Shown: positions 47,701 to 56,058 of the stretch, one piece after another
Numbering within the stretch: the stretch's first letter is position 1
How the letters are laid out: each line of letters opens with the position of its first letter
Assembly (NCBI GenBank): GCA_963678235.1
Contig: OY782766.1
Span: 2,542,001 to 2,606,000, forward strand
DNA: 64,000 nucleotides
Origin: JABMQB01 sp963678235
Lineage (GTDB): Bacteria > Bacteroidota > Bacteroidia > Bacteroidales > Prolixibacteraceae
Direction: 5' to 3'
The notes under the pieces: model-generated
The model's input: only the letters and a program-made list of their open reading frames with translations
The model's database searches: none
Told to the model about the DNA's origin: nothing
Program-made: the position numbers and the translations under genes

Positions 47701-49055
47701 ACTGGCTGGAATGATTGGATAGATAACCTGTGTAGTGTGGGTGCACGGTTTAGCAACACCGGATGCCCTTTCAAAATATTTTCTAATATTTCCCAAACAA
47801 CAGGGTCTTTCCTATCCACTATTTTCTTTGCAGATTTTACTGTTTTAACAACACCTCTTTCAATCAATTTACGGATAACAAAAGGCTTGTATAATTCAGC
47901 TGCCATGTTCTTTGGCAATCCACATTCGTGTAGTTTTAATTTCGGACCAACCACAATAACCGAACGTGCAGAATAGTCAACACGCTTACCCAACAAGTTC
48001 TGACGGAAACGTCCTTGTTTCCCTTTCAAACTATCAGATAAAGATTTAAGTGGACGGTTATTTTCTGTTTTAACAGCATTTGCTTTCCGAGAATTGTCGA
48101 AAAGAGAATCGACAGCTTCCTGCAACATACGCTTTTCGTTACGCAATATTACTTCAGGAGCTTTAATTTCAATTAATCTTTTTAACCTATTATTACGGAT
48201 AATAACCCTTCGATAAAGGTCATTAAGATCGGATGTTGCGAACCTTCCCCCATCTAATGGCACTAATGGTCTTAAGTCTGGTGGAATAACCGGCACAACC
48301 CTTACAATCATCCATTCAGGACGGTTAAGGTTCTTACTAGCCCTAAATGCTTCAACAACCTGTAGCCTTTTTAAGGCTTCATTTTTACGTTGCTGTGAAG
48401 TCTCCGTATTTGCTTTATGACGTAAATTATATGACAGATCATCCAGCTCGATGCGGGTTAATAGTTCAAATAAGGCCTCAGCCCCCATTTTTGCTATAAA
48501 CTTATTTGGATCATCGTCATCCAGTAAATGGTTTTCTTTTGGAAGTGAATCCAAGATATCCAGATATTCTTCTTCCGTTAGAAAATCAAGTGTTTTAATT
48601 CCATCTACAGCTTTAACTCCCGGATTTATTACTACGTAACGTTCGTAATAAATAATAGTATCAAGCTTCTTTGTCGGTAAACCAAGCAAGTAGCCGATTT
48701 TATTTGGCAACGACCTAAAATACCAGATATGCGCAACCGGAACCACTAATGAAATATGGCCCATTCTTTCACGTCTGACTTTTTTCTCAGTCACTTCAAC
48801 ACCACATCGGTCACATACGATACCTTTATATCGGATACGTTTATATTTACCACAATGACACTCGTAATCCTTTACGGGCCCAAAAATTCTTTCGCAAAAC
48901 AAACCATCACGTTCTGGTTTATATGTTCGGTAATTTATGGTTTCCGGCTTAAGCACTTCTCCAAATGACCTTTCAAGGATTTCTTCAGGTGAAGCTAAGC
49001 TAATTGAAACTTTAGCGAAATTACTTTTTGTTTTTATATCTTTTCTAAACGCCAT
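44781..49055 (-). CDS. rpoC: RNA polymerase, beta' subunit
   Basis: 1424 residues. N-terminal zinc-binding cysteines are in CHCGKYKRIRYKGIVCDRCG (about residue 70). The catalytic Mg2+ motif NADFDGDQMAVH is at about residue 473. Later, CGMRGLMAKPQKSGS is the bridge-helix region, and a second Cys set (CESEIGVCAKCYG) lies at about residue 890. Length is typical of Bacteroidota. It follows rpoB by 55 nt. Confidence 0.98.
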   Translation of the reverse strand: MAFRKDIKTKSNFAKVSISLASPEEILERSFGEVLKPETINYRTYKPERDGLFCERIFGPVKDYECHCGKYKRIRYKGIVCDRCGVEVTEKKVRRERMGHISLVVPVAHIWYFRSLPNKIGYLLGLPTKKLDTIIYYERYVVINPGVKAVDGIKTLDFLTEEEYLDILDSLPKENHLLDDDDPNKFIAKMGAEALFELLTRIELDDLSYNLRHKANTETSQQRKNEALKRLQVVEAFRASKNLNRPEWMIVRVVPVIPPDLRPLVPLDGGRFATSDLNDLYRRVIIRNNRLKRLIEIKAPEVILRNEKRMLQEAVDSLFDNSRKANAVKTENNRPLKSLSDSLKGKQGRFRQNLLGKRVDYSARSVIVVGPKLKLHECGLPKNMAAELYKPFVIRKLIERGVVKTVKSAKKIVDRKDPVVWEILENILKGHPVLLNRAPTLHRLSIQSFQPVLIEGKAIQLHPLVCTGFNADFDGDQMAVHLPLGNAAILEAQLLMLSSHNLLNPANGAPITVPSQDMVLGLYYMTKARKGTPTEGMTFYSAEEVIIAYNEGVIGMHSIIKVKVEDVDENGEYFNHIVETTVGRVIFNEKVPREAGFINQLLTKKSLRNIITDVFKVSGNATTVAFLDAIKSIGYSMAYKGGLSFNLEDVVIPDDKVTIVSEGYAEVEEVMNNYNMGFITNNERYNQVIDIWTHANAKLTQSVMKTLSSNMDGFNSVYMMLDSGARGSKEQIRQLCGMRGLMAKPQKSGSTGSQIIENPILANFKEGLSVLEYFISTHGARKGLADTALKTADAGYLTRRLVDVAQDVIISEPDCGTLRGISATAVKNNEEIVAALSERILGRTSVHDIFHPLNGELMVKSGEEIDKSIAAAIENSPIESVEIRSVLTCESEIGVCAKCYGRNLATGNQIQKGEAVGVIAAQSIGEPGTQLTLRTFHVGGIAGNISAQSQIESKYDGYAEIEELRTVQHVSDDGSKVDIVVSRLAELKIIDKNTNITLSTHPISYGSKLYIKNGEEVTKGKLIAEWDPYNGVIITEYDGTVEFENMIEGVTYREESDEQTGYNERVIIETRDKTKNATLKILDKKGEMIRSYNLPVGGHMAVADKDKVKGGQVLVKIPRAAGKAGDITGGLPRVTELFEARNPSNPAVVSEVDGEVSLGKIKRGNREIIVTTKNDDVKKYLVPLSKQILVQENDYIRAGTPLSDGAITPSDILAIKGPTAVQEYILNEVQDVYRMQGVKINDKHYEVIIRQMMRKVEIVDAGDTRFLEKQIIDKNDFLQENDWIYNKKVVVDAGDATDFKPGQIISARKLRDENSVLRRKDKKLIESRDAIPATSSQILQGITRAALQTRSWLSAASFQETTKVLNEAAIQGKTDYLDGLKENVICGHLIPAGTGLKEYKNIVVGSKSEYDQLMEHKQYEGYIK

Positions 49056-49110
49056 AAAATATGGTTATTAATATTTTTATGAACAGAACCTCTAAACAAA
49101 GTTCAACGTA

Positions 49111-52100
49111 TTACTCCATTTTAACACTAAGACCCAATCCTCTTAATTCGTGTAACAGAACATTGAGGGATTCAGGAATTCCGGGTGCCGGCATTGGTTC
49201 ACCTTTAACGATGGACTCGTAAGCTTTTGCCCTTCCCATTACATCATCTGACTTAACTGTCAGGATTTCCTGCAGGATATGAGAAGCACCGAATGCTTCA
49301 AGGGCCCAAACTTCCATCTCACCAAAACGCTGACCTCCGAATTGCGCTTTACCACCAAGAGGCTGTTGAGTAATTAATGAGTATGGCCCTATTGACCTGG
49401 CATGCATTTTATCTTCAACCATATGGCCCAGTTTCATCATGTAAATAATACCAACCGTGGCCGTTTGGTCAAATTTCTCTCCGGTTTCACCATTGTGTAG
49501 TACAGTTTTACCGAATTGAGGAACGCCTGCTTTATCGGTATATTCTGTGATTTGTTCTAAGCTTGCACCATCAAAAATTGGAGTTGCAAACGTTAGCCCA
49601 AGTTCTTTACCAGCCCAACCTAAAACGGTTTCATAAATCTGCCCAAGGTTCATCCTTGAAGGCACACCAAGTGGGTTCAGAACAATATCAACAGGAGTAC
49701 CATCATCTAAGAAAGGCATATCTTCAGCACGTACCACCCTTGAAACAATACCTTTGTTTCCGTGTCGTCCTGCCATTTTATCACCAATTTGCAGCTTTCG
49801 CTTTTTGGCAATGTAAACTTTCGCTAATTGTATAATTCCGGCAGGAAGTTCATCCCCGATGGTAACGTTATAGCGTTCCCTACGTGATACAGCTTCTGCT
49901 TCTTTATACTTCATAATAAAATTGTTTACCAATTTAAATATCATCTCATTTTTAGGACTATCAGTCGTCCATTTATTTGGATTGATATTATGGTAATCAA
50001 TTTCCTGCAATTGCTTAAGGGTAAATTTAACCCCTTTGCCAATTATTTCTGTTCCGAAATAATCTTTCACACCTTGCGATGTTTTACCAGCAACCAGTGT
50101 GAATAATTTATCTTCAAGTTTAGCCCTAATTGCCGCAACTTCACGATCAAATTTTTCATCGATCTGCTCCAACAATGATTTAGTGGCTAATTTTCCTTTT
50201 TTCTCTTTTACTACCCTTGAGAATAGTTTCTTGTCGATAACAACACCTGTTAATGATGGTGGTGCTTTTAAAGATGCATCTTTAACGTCGCCTGCTTTAT
50301 CCCCAAAAATTGCACGGAGCAGTTTTTCTTCCGGTGAAGGATCTGATTCCCCTTTTGGAGTAATCTTTCCAATTAGGATATCCCCAGGTTGCACATTTGC
50401 ACCAATCCTGATCAATCCATTTTCATCCAGGTCGCGTGTTGCTTCTTCACTAACATTAGGTATATCCGAAGTAAATTCTTCCACTCCGCGTTTAGTATCC
50501 CTAACCTCAAGCGTGTATTCATCTACATGGACAGAAGTAAAAATATCTTCTCTTACAATTTTCTCCGAAATAACAATGGCATCCTCGTAGTTATATCCTT
50601 GCCAAGGCATGAAAGCAACCATCAGGTTACGTCCGAGAGCTAATTCCCCATTTTGGGTTGCATAACCTTCTGTAAGAACCTGTCCTTTTTTAATTCTTTG
50701 CCCTTTTTTAACAATCGGTTTTAAATCGAGGGTAGTTCCCTGGTTTGTTTTACCGTGTTTTGGCATTTCATAGGTTACAACTTCCGGATCGAAGCTAACA
50801 AACTTCTCATCTTCGGACATGTCGTAACGAACGATAATATGTTTTGCATCTACATATTCAACTATACCATCAGCTTCTGCATTGATAAGTACCCTTGAAT
50901 CACTAGCAGCCCTTCCTTCAAGCCCGGTTCCCACGATCGGAGCCTCAGGGCGTAATAACGGAACTGCCTGCCGCATCATGTTTGATCCCATCAAAGCACG
51001 GTTTGCATCATCGTGCTCAAGGAAAGAAATAAGCGAAGCAGCAACAGATGCAATCTGGTTAGGACCAACGTCCATTAATGTAACATCACCCTTATCAACA
51101 ACAGGGTAATCACCATCAAGCCTTGATTTTACTTTCTCGTTTTGGAAATTTCCTTCCTCATCGATTGGGGCATTCGCCTGTGCAATAATCTTTCCTTCTT
51201 CTTCTTCTGCTGTTAGATAAACAACACCGTCTTCGCTTAAATTAACTTTACCATTTTCTACCTTACGATAAGGAGTGGAAATAAATCCAAGGTCGGTAAT
51301 TTTTGCAAATACACATAAAGAAGAAATCAATCCGATGTTCGGTCCCTCAGGTGTTTCAATCGGACACAAACGACCGTAGTGCGTAAAGTGAACGTCCCTT
51401 ACTTCGAAACCGGCCCTTTCCCTTGACAAACCACCAGGTCCCAAGGCAGACATTCTTCTTTTATGGGTCATCTCTGCCAATGGATTTGTTTGATCCATAA
51501 ATTGAGATAATGCGTTTGTCCCGAAGAATGAATTAATAACTGAAGACAGGGTTTTTGAATTGATAAGGTCAATTGGGGTAAATACCTCGTTGTCCCTTAC
51601 ATTCATACGCTCGCGGATGGTTCTTGCCATTCTTGCAAGCCCCACACCAAATTGGTTAAACATTTGCTCACCAACCGTACGAACCCTTCTATTACTTAAG
51701 TGGTCAATATCATCGATATCGGTTTTTGAATTAACCAGTTTAATAAGATATTTAATGATCTCAATAATATCTTCCCTGGTCAATACTTTTGTATCGATAC
51801 TAATATCTAACCCTAATTTTTTATTGATTCTATATCGGCCAACATCCCCAAGATCATATCTCTTATCTGAGAAGAAAAGCTTATCAATAACATCACGTGC
51901 AGTTGCTTCATCTGGTGGTTCTGCATTACGCAATTGCCTGTAGATATGTAAAACCGCTTCTTTTTCGGAGTTACATGGATCTTTTTGAAGGGTATTATAA
52001 ATAATTGCAAAATCGGTTTGGTTCTTGTCCTCTTTGTGAAGTAAAATTGTTTTTACCCCAGATTCAAGAATTTCTTCGATATGGCTTTCTTCTAATTCTG

Positions 52101-52923
52101 TTTCACGATCGATGATAACTTCATTACGTTCGATGGAAACAACCTCTCCGGTATCCTCATCCACAAAATCCTCAACCCACGATTTAAGCACACGTGCTGC
52201 CAACCTTCGTCCAATTACTTTTTTTAGTCCCGTTTTCGAAACTTTTACTTCATCAGCAAGGTTGAATATCTCGAGAATATCTTTATCACTTTCATAACCA
52301 ATAGCACGTAACAAGGTAGTAACAGGAAGCTTCTTTTTCCTGTCGATATATGCAAACATAACACTGTTAATGTCGGTTGCGAATTCAATCCAAGATCCCT
52401 TGAAAGGGATAATACGTGCCGAATACAATTTTGAACCGTTGGCATGCAGGCTATGTCCGAAGAATACGCCTGGCGAACGGTGCAGCTGAGAAACAATGAC
52501 TCTTTCAGCCCCATTGATGATATAGGTACCTCTATCCGTCATGTACGGTACGGTACCCAGGTATACATCCTGGATGACTGTATCAAAATCTTCATGCTCC
52601 GGATCTGTACAGTATAGTTTCAACTTTGCTTTAAGCGGAACACTAAATGTCAGACCCCTCTCAATGCATTCTTCTATGGAATAACGAGGAGGATCTACCT
52701 GATAATCGATAAATTCGAGAACGAAATTATTTCTTGTATCAGAAAGAGGAAAGTTTTCTTCGAAAACTCTGTATAACCCTTCGTTTTTCCTATTTTCAGG
52801 GGTTGTTCCTAACTGGAAAAAATCCCTAAATGATTTAACTTGTACTTCTAAGAAGTCAGGGTAATCAAACCTGGTCTGTGTCGAGGAGAAATTTATCCTC
52901 GGTTTCTCAGTATTTACATACAT
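49111..52923 (-). CDS. rpoB: RNA polymerase, beta subunit
   Basis: 1270 residues. The rifampicin-binding segment (about residues 468-500) reads SQFMDQTNPLAEMTHKRR then MSALGPGGL; Asp, His and Ser at the classical resistance positions are all wild type, so no rifampicin-resistance change is seen. VAFMPWQGYNYEDAIV and GRHGNKGIVSR are further active-site motifs. Upstream is a long hairpin (52978-53022) between it and rplL. Confidence 0.98.
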   Translation of the reverse strand: MYVNTEKPRINFSSTQTRFDYPDFLEVQVKSFRDFFQLGTTPENRKNEGLYRVFEENFPLSDTRNNFVLEFIDYQVDPPRYSIEECIERGLTFSVPLKAKLKLYCTDPEHEDFDTVIQDVYLGTVPYMTDRGTYIINGAERVIVSQLHRSPGVFFGHSLHANGSKLYSARIIPFKGSWIEFATDINSVMFAYIDRKKKLPVTTLLRAIGYESDKDILEIFNLADEVKVSKTGLKKVIGRRLAARVLKSWVEDFVDEDTGEVVSIERNEVIIDRETELEESHIEEILESGVKTILLHKEDKNQTDFAIIYNTLQKDPCNSEKEAVLHIYRQLRNAEPPDEATARDVIDKLFFSDKRYDLGDVGRYRINKKLGLDISIDTKVLTREDIIEIIKYLIKLVNSKTDIDDIDHLSNRRVRTVGEQMFNQFGVGLARMARTIRERMNVRDNEVFTPIDLINSKTLSSVINSFFGTNALSQFMDQTNPLAEMTHKRRMSALGPGGLSRERAGFEVRDVHFTHYGRLCPIETPEGPNIGLISSLCVFAKITDLGFISTPYRKVENGKVNLSEDGVVYLTAEEEEGKIIAQANAPIDEEGNFQNEKVKSRLDGDYPVVDKGDVTLMDVGPNQIASVAASLISFLEHDDANRALMGSNMMRQAVPLLRPEAPIVGTGLEGRAASDSRVLINAEADGIVEYVDAKHIIVRYDMSEDEKFVSFDPEVVTYEMPKHGKTNQGTTLDLKPIVKKGQRIKKGQVLTEGYATQNGELALGRNLMVAFMPWQGYNYEDAIVISEKIVREDIFTSVHVDEYTLEVRDTKRGVEEFTSDIPNVSEEATRDLDENGLIRIGANVQPGDILIGKITPKGESDPSPEEKLLRAIFGDKAGDVKDASLKAPPSLTGVVIDKKLFSRVVKEKKGKLATKSLLEQIDEKFDREVAAIRAKLEDKLFTLVAGKTSQGVKDYFGTEIIGKGVKFTLKQLQEIDYHNINPNKWTTDSPKNEMIFKLVNNFIMKYKEAEAVSRRERYNVTIGDELPAGIIQLAKVYIAKKRKLQIGDKMAGRHGNKGIVSRVVRAEDMPFLDDGTPVDIVLNPLGVPSRMNLGQIYETVLGWAGKELGLTFATPIFDGASLEQITEYTDKAGVPQFGKTVLHNGETGEKFDQTATVGIIYMMKLGHMVEDKMHARSIGPYSLITQQPLGGKAQFGGQRFGEMEVWALEAFGASHILQEILTVKSDDVMGRAKAYESIVKGEPMPAPGIPESLNVLLHELRGLGLSVKME

Positions 52924-52977
52924 TTATTTATACCAGTTTTAAGTATAAGTAGTAAGGTAAAATATAAATACACAAAA

Positions 52978-53022
52978 GGTTTAGAACCTTTACCGCATTG
53001 TTTTTGGCAAAGATTCTAAACC
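52978..53022 (-). terminator. attenuator or processing hairpin between rplL and rpoB
   Basis: Arms 52978-52994 and 53006-53022 pair over 17 positions with one G-U-type and one mismatch, around an 11-nt loop. On the minus strand TTTTGTG follows. Lying 30 nt after rplL and 55 nt before rpoB, it may partly terminate transcription or be cut by RNase III to set the L12:polymerase ratio. Confidence 0.75.
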
Positions 53023-53051
53023 GTATTAACCTTGTAAAAGGTCTAATAGAA

Positions 53052-53429
53052 CTATTTAATTTCAACTTCAGCTCCTGCTTCTTCGAGTTGAGTTTTCAAT
53101 GATTCAGCTTCGTCTTTTGAAACTTTTTCCTTAATTGGTTTTGGAGCTTCATCAACTACACCTTTAGCTTCTTTTAAGCCAAGACCAGTTAATTCTTTAA
53201 CAAGTTTAACTACAGCAAGTTTAGAAGGACCTGCCGCTTTTAAAATAACATCAAACTCTGTTTGCTCTGCTGCTCCACCATCTTCACCACCTGCAGCTGG
53301 ACCTGCAACTGCAACAGCAGCGGCAGCTGGTTCAATACCATGATCATCTTTAAGGATCCCAGCTAATTCGTTAACCTCTTTAACAGTCAAGTTCACTAAC
53401 TCTTCTGCAAGCTGTTTTAAATCTGCCAT
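53052..53429 (-). CDS. rplL: 50S ribosomal protein L7/L12
   Basis: 125 residues: an N-terminal dimerisation helix (residues ~1-35), an Ala/Gly-rich hinge (AAAAVAVAGPAAGGEDGGAA), and the C-terminal domain (KLAVVKLVKELTGLGLKEAK). Four copies stand on the ribosomal stalk. It lies 33 nt downstream of rplJ. Normal. Confidence 0.98.
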   Translation of the reverse strand: MADLKQLAEELVNLTVKEVNELAGILKDDHGIEPAAAAVAVAGPAAGGEDGGAAEQTEFDVILKAAGPSKLAVVKLVKELTGLGLKEAKGVVDEAPKPIKEKVSKDEAESLKTQLEEAGAEVEIK

Positions 53430-53462
53430 TTTTATTTACTTTTAATTATAATTATTCTAAAA

Positions 53463-53981
53463 CTATTCTTTATCTCCAAGTGTTTGTAAAACACCATGTA
53501 AAACATTACCACCAGATTTTAACTGTGACATAACAGTTTGCATTGGTGATTGTAATAGGGAAACAACATCTGCAATAAGCTCGTTTTTCGATTTTATTGC
53601 GATCAACGCTTCCAATTGGTTTTCTCCAACATAAACTGACTCTTCCACATAAGCACCTTTTAAAACCGGTTTATTATGTAGCTTATGAAATTCTTTGATC
53701 AGTTTTGCAGGAACATTTCCATTATCGGAAAGCATTACTGAGGTATTCCCCTTTAGTACATCGTAAAGCTCATCAGCTTGTTTTTCTGATTTTTCAATAG
53801 CCTTACGCAGTAGAGTATTTTTTACAACAATCAGTTTTACTTCTCGTTTGAAACATAACCTCCTCAGGTCACTGGTATCTGATGCGTTTAGTTCGCTAAT
53901 ATCAGTCAGGTAAAAGTGATTGCTTGAATTGATCTGTTCTGTTAAACTGTCAATAATAATTTGTTTATCTGATCTTTTCAT
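53463..53981 (-). CDS. rplJ: 50S ribosomal protein L10
   Basis: 172 residues. The N-terminal 23S-binding half includes KLIVVKNTLLRKAIEKSEKQ, and the C-terminal helix anchors the L12 dimers (ending LKSGGNVLHGVLQTLGDKE). Only 10 nt separates it from rplA, so there is no separate L10 autoregulatory leader. Confidence 0.97.
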   Translation of the reverse strand: MKRSDKQIIIDSLTEQINSSNHFYLTDISELNASDTSDLRRLCFKREVKLIVVKNTLLRKAIEKSEKQADELYDVLKGNTSVMLSDNGNVPAKLIKEFHKLHNKPVLKGAYVEESVYVGENQLEALIAIKSKNELIADVVSLLQSPMQTVMSQLKSGGNVLHGVLQTLGDKE

Positions 53982-53991
53982 TCTATTTCAA

Positions 53992-54690
53992 TTACTTTTC
54001 AAAAACTGACTTTGATTCAACCTGTATTCCAGGACTCATAGTACTAGATAAGTAAATACTTTGAATGTAGGTTCCTTTTGCAGATGAAGGCTTCAATTTA
54101 TTGATTGTGTTCATAAACTCAATGGCATTGTCCTTGATCTGTTCCGCTGTAAAAGAAGACTTTCCAATGGATGTATGAACAATTCCGAATTTATCGACTT
54201 TAAAATCAATTTTACCTTGCTTAACTTCACCGATAGCCTTACCTATATCCATGGTAACAGTACCACTTTTAGGGTTTGGCATTAATCCACGGGGTCCAAG
54301 CACACGTCCTAAAGGACCAACTTTTCCCATGATTGGTGGCATTGTGATAACGACATCAAATTCTGTCCATCCACCTTTTATTTTTTCAATGAAATCATCT
54401 AAACCTACATAATCGGCACCAGCATCTTTAGCTTCCTGTTCTTTATCAGGAGTTACCAATGCCAATACCCGTACTTCTTTTCCCGTACCATGGGGTAACG
54501 AAACTACGCCTCTTACCATCTGGTTAGCTTTTCTTGGATCCACTCCAAGGCGTACATCTATATCAACAGAAGCATCAAATTTAGTGAATGTTATATTTTT
54601 CACTAGTTCAACAGCTTCGTCTAATAAATAAACTTTGCCTTTTTCAAGCTTTTCCAATGCAGCTTTTTTATTTTTCGTAATTCTGCCCAT
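53992..54690 (-). CDS. rplA: 50S ribosomal protein L1
   Basis: 232 residues. RVLGPRGLMPNPKSGTVT is the signature loop at about residue 130. Located 11 nt after rplK, as usual. Forms the ribosomal L1 stalk and can repress its own operon; no leader match was examined in detail. Confidence 0.98.
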   Translation of the reverse strand: MGRITKNKKAALEKLEKGKVYLLDEAVELVKNITFTKFDASVDIDVRLGVDPRKANQMVRGVVSLPHGTGKEVRVLALVTPDKEQEAKDAGADYVGLDDFIEKIKGGWTEFDVVITMPPIMGKVGPLGRVLGPRGLMPNPKSGTVTMDIGKAIGEVKQGKIDFKVDKFGIVHTSIGKSSFTAEQIKDNAIEFMNTINKLKPSSAKGTYIQSIYLSSTMSPGIQVESKSVFEK

Positions 54691-54701
54691 CGTAAAAGAT
54701 T

Positions 54702-55145
54702 TTAGTTATTTGTTGGAAATTTACCTTTGATGGTAACTCCCATGCTCCTAGCAGTTCCAGCAACCATCTTCATAGCAGATTCAACTGTAAAGCAATTTAA
54801 ATCAGACATTTTTACTTCGGCAATTTGCCTAACCTGATCCCATGTCAGCGATCCCACTTTTGCAACGTGAGGTTCTGCTGACCCGCTTTTTAATTTTGCT
54901 GCTTCCAAGATTTGTGATGCCACAGGAGGTTGTTTAATGATAAAATCAAAAGATTTATCGGCATAAACAGTAATGATAACAGGTAGGACTTTCCCAGCTT
55001 GATCCTGGGTCCTTCCATTAAATTGTTTACAGAACTGCATTATGTTTACCCCTTTAGCACCTAATGCTGGGCCTACTGGTGGTGACGGATTCGCCGCTCC
55101 ACCTTTTATCTGTAATTTAATTAATCCAGCAACTTCTTTCGCCAT
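54702..55145 (-). CDS. rplK: 50S ribosomal protein L11
   Basis: 147 residues. LKIQIKGGAANPSPPVGPAL-type N-terminus (here LIKLQIKGGAANPSPPVGP) with the Pro pair that contacts thiostrepton and EF-G, and a C-terminal RNA-binding domain ending ARSMGVTIKG. 20 nt after nusG. Confidence 0.98.
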   Translation of the reverse strand: MAKEVAGLIKLQIKGGAANPSPPVGPALGAKGVNIMQFCKQFNGRTQDQAGKVLPVIITVYADKSFDFIIKQPPVASQILEAAKLKSGSAEPHVAKVGSLTWDQVRQIAEVKMSDLNCFTVESAMKMVAGTARSMGVTIKGKFPTNN

Positions 55146-55165
55146 ATTAAAATATTAAAACGTTC

Positions 55166-55714
55166 TTACTCCTTTTCAACTTGCATAAAGCTAAGTTCCA
55201 AAGGTGTTTTTCGTCCAAAGATCTTAACCATTACTTTAAGTTTTTTCTTTTCTTCATTGATTTCCTCAATGATACCGTTAAAACCGTTAAATGGTCCATC
55301 GATCACTTTTATGGTTTCTCCTACAACATAAGGAATATTCATTTCCTCACCGGCTTCAGCAAGATCATCTACCCTACCCAAAATCCTGTTTACTTCATTT
55401 TGCCTGATTGGCACAGGATCTCCTCCTTTAGTGTCGCCCAGGAAACCTATCACATTAGGAATGTTCCTAAGTGTGTGGGTCACCTCACCTACCAACGCAG
55501 CTTCAATTAAAACATAACCAGGGAAAAAGTTTCTTTCCTTACTGATTTTTTTGCCTTTTCGGATTTGATATACCTTTTCTGTTGGGATCAAAACCTGATC
55601 TACATACACCCTTAAATCACCATGTGCGATTTCGTTCTCGATATATTCTTTAACCTTCTTCTCTTTTCCTCCTATAGCACGAAGAACATACCATTTTTTA
55701 CTATTTTCGCTCAT
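55166..55714 (-). CDS. nusG: transcription termination/antitermination factor NusG
   Basis: 182 residues. NGN domain: KKWYVLRAIGGKEKKVKEYI; RNFFPGYVLIEAAL; C-terminal KOW domain: VIDGPFNGFNGIIEEI. Binds RNA polymerase and, with Rho or NusA, tunes elongation. 19 nt after secE. Confidence 0.97.
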   Translation of the reverse strand: MSENSKKWYVLRAIGGKEKKVKEYIENEIAHGDLRVYVDQVLIPTEKVYQIRKGKKISKERNFFPGYVLIEAALVGEVTHTLRNIPNVIGFLGDTKGGDPVPIRQNEVNRILGRVDDLAEAGEEMNIPYVVGETIKVIDGPFNGFNGIIEEINEEKKKLKVMVKIFGRKTPLELSFMQVEKE

Positions 55715-55733
55715 TACAACCTCAGGTGTTTAA

Positions 55734-55925
55734 TTAATAAAATAACCCATATACATTTTCCATTATGGTCTCAAAAGAGATATCCATAGCGAAAATTAAG
55801 AGTGATATAATAAAGGAAGCAACCATTACAACTAATGCACTGTTTTGCAATTCTTTCCAAGTAGGCCAAGTAACTTTATGAACGAGTTCTTCGTAGGCCT
55901 GTTCTAAATATATTTTTAGTTTCAT
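55734..55925 (-). CDS. secE: preprotein translocase subunit SecE
   Basis: 63 residues, the minimal SecE with one transmembrane helix (about 30-50, NSALVVMVASFIISLLIFAM) following the conserved amphipathic helix YEELVHKVTWPTWKEL. Lies between a decayed tRNA-like element and nusG. Confidence 0.96.
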   Translation of the reverse strand: MKLKIYLEQAYEELVHKVTWPTWKELQNSALVVMVASFIISLLIFAMDISFETIMENVYGLFY

Positions 55926-55944
55926 TATTCTTGGTTATTTTTTT

Positions 55945-56006
55945 GCCGGCAGGTAAGAATCGAACTTACTTTAAACAATAAAAGCTCCCTAATGAGCATC
56001 AACCGA
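55945..56006 (-). pseudogene. degenerate tRNA-like element between tuf and secE
   Basis: Read on the minus strand: D-arm GCTC-ATTAGG-GAGC, T-arm GTAAG-TTCGATT-CTTAC, and acceptor arms TCGGTTG/CTGCCGG that pair at 6 of 7 positions with G-U pairs. Only about 15 nt remain between the D and T arms, too short for an anticodon arm. This slot normally holds tRNA-Trp, and no CCA anticodon is present. It looks like a tRNA whose anticodon region was deleted. A small structured RNA cannot be excluded. Confidence 0.55.
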
Positions 56007-56010
56007 AAAC

Positions 56011-56038
56011 AATTCCCGGGCCTTAAAACCCGGGAATT
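56011..56038 (-). terminator. terminator or attenuator after tuf
   Basis: AATTCCCGGG (56011-56020) pairs perfectly with CCCGGGAATT (56029-56038), loop 8 nt. On the minus strand followed by GTTTTC, a weak T tract. No consensus promoter was found between it and secE, so read-through into secE-nusG-rpl genes may be needed. Confidence 0.75.
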
Positions 56039-56058
56039 TATTCTATTTTAAGGTAAAT

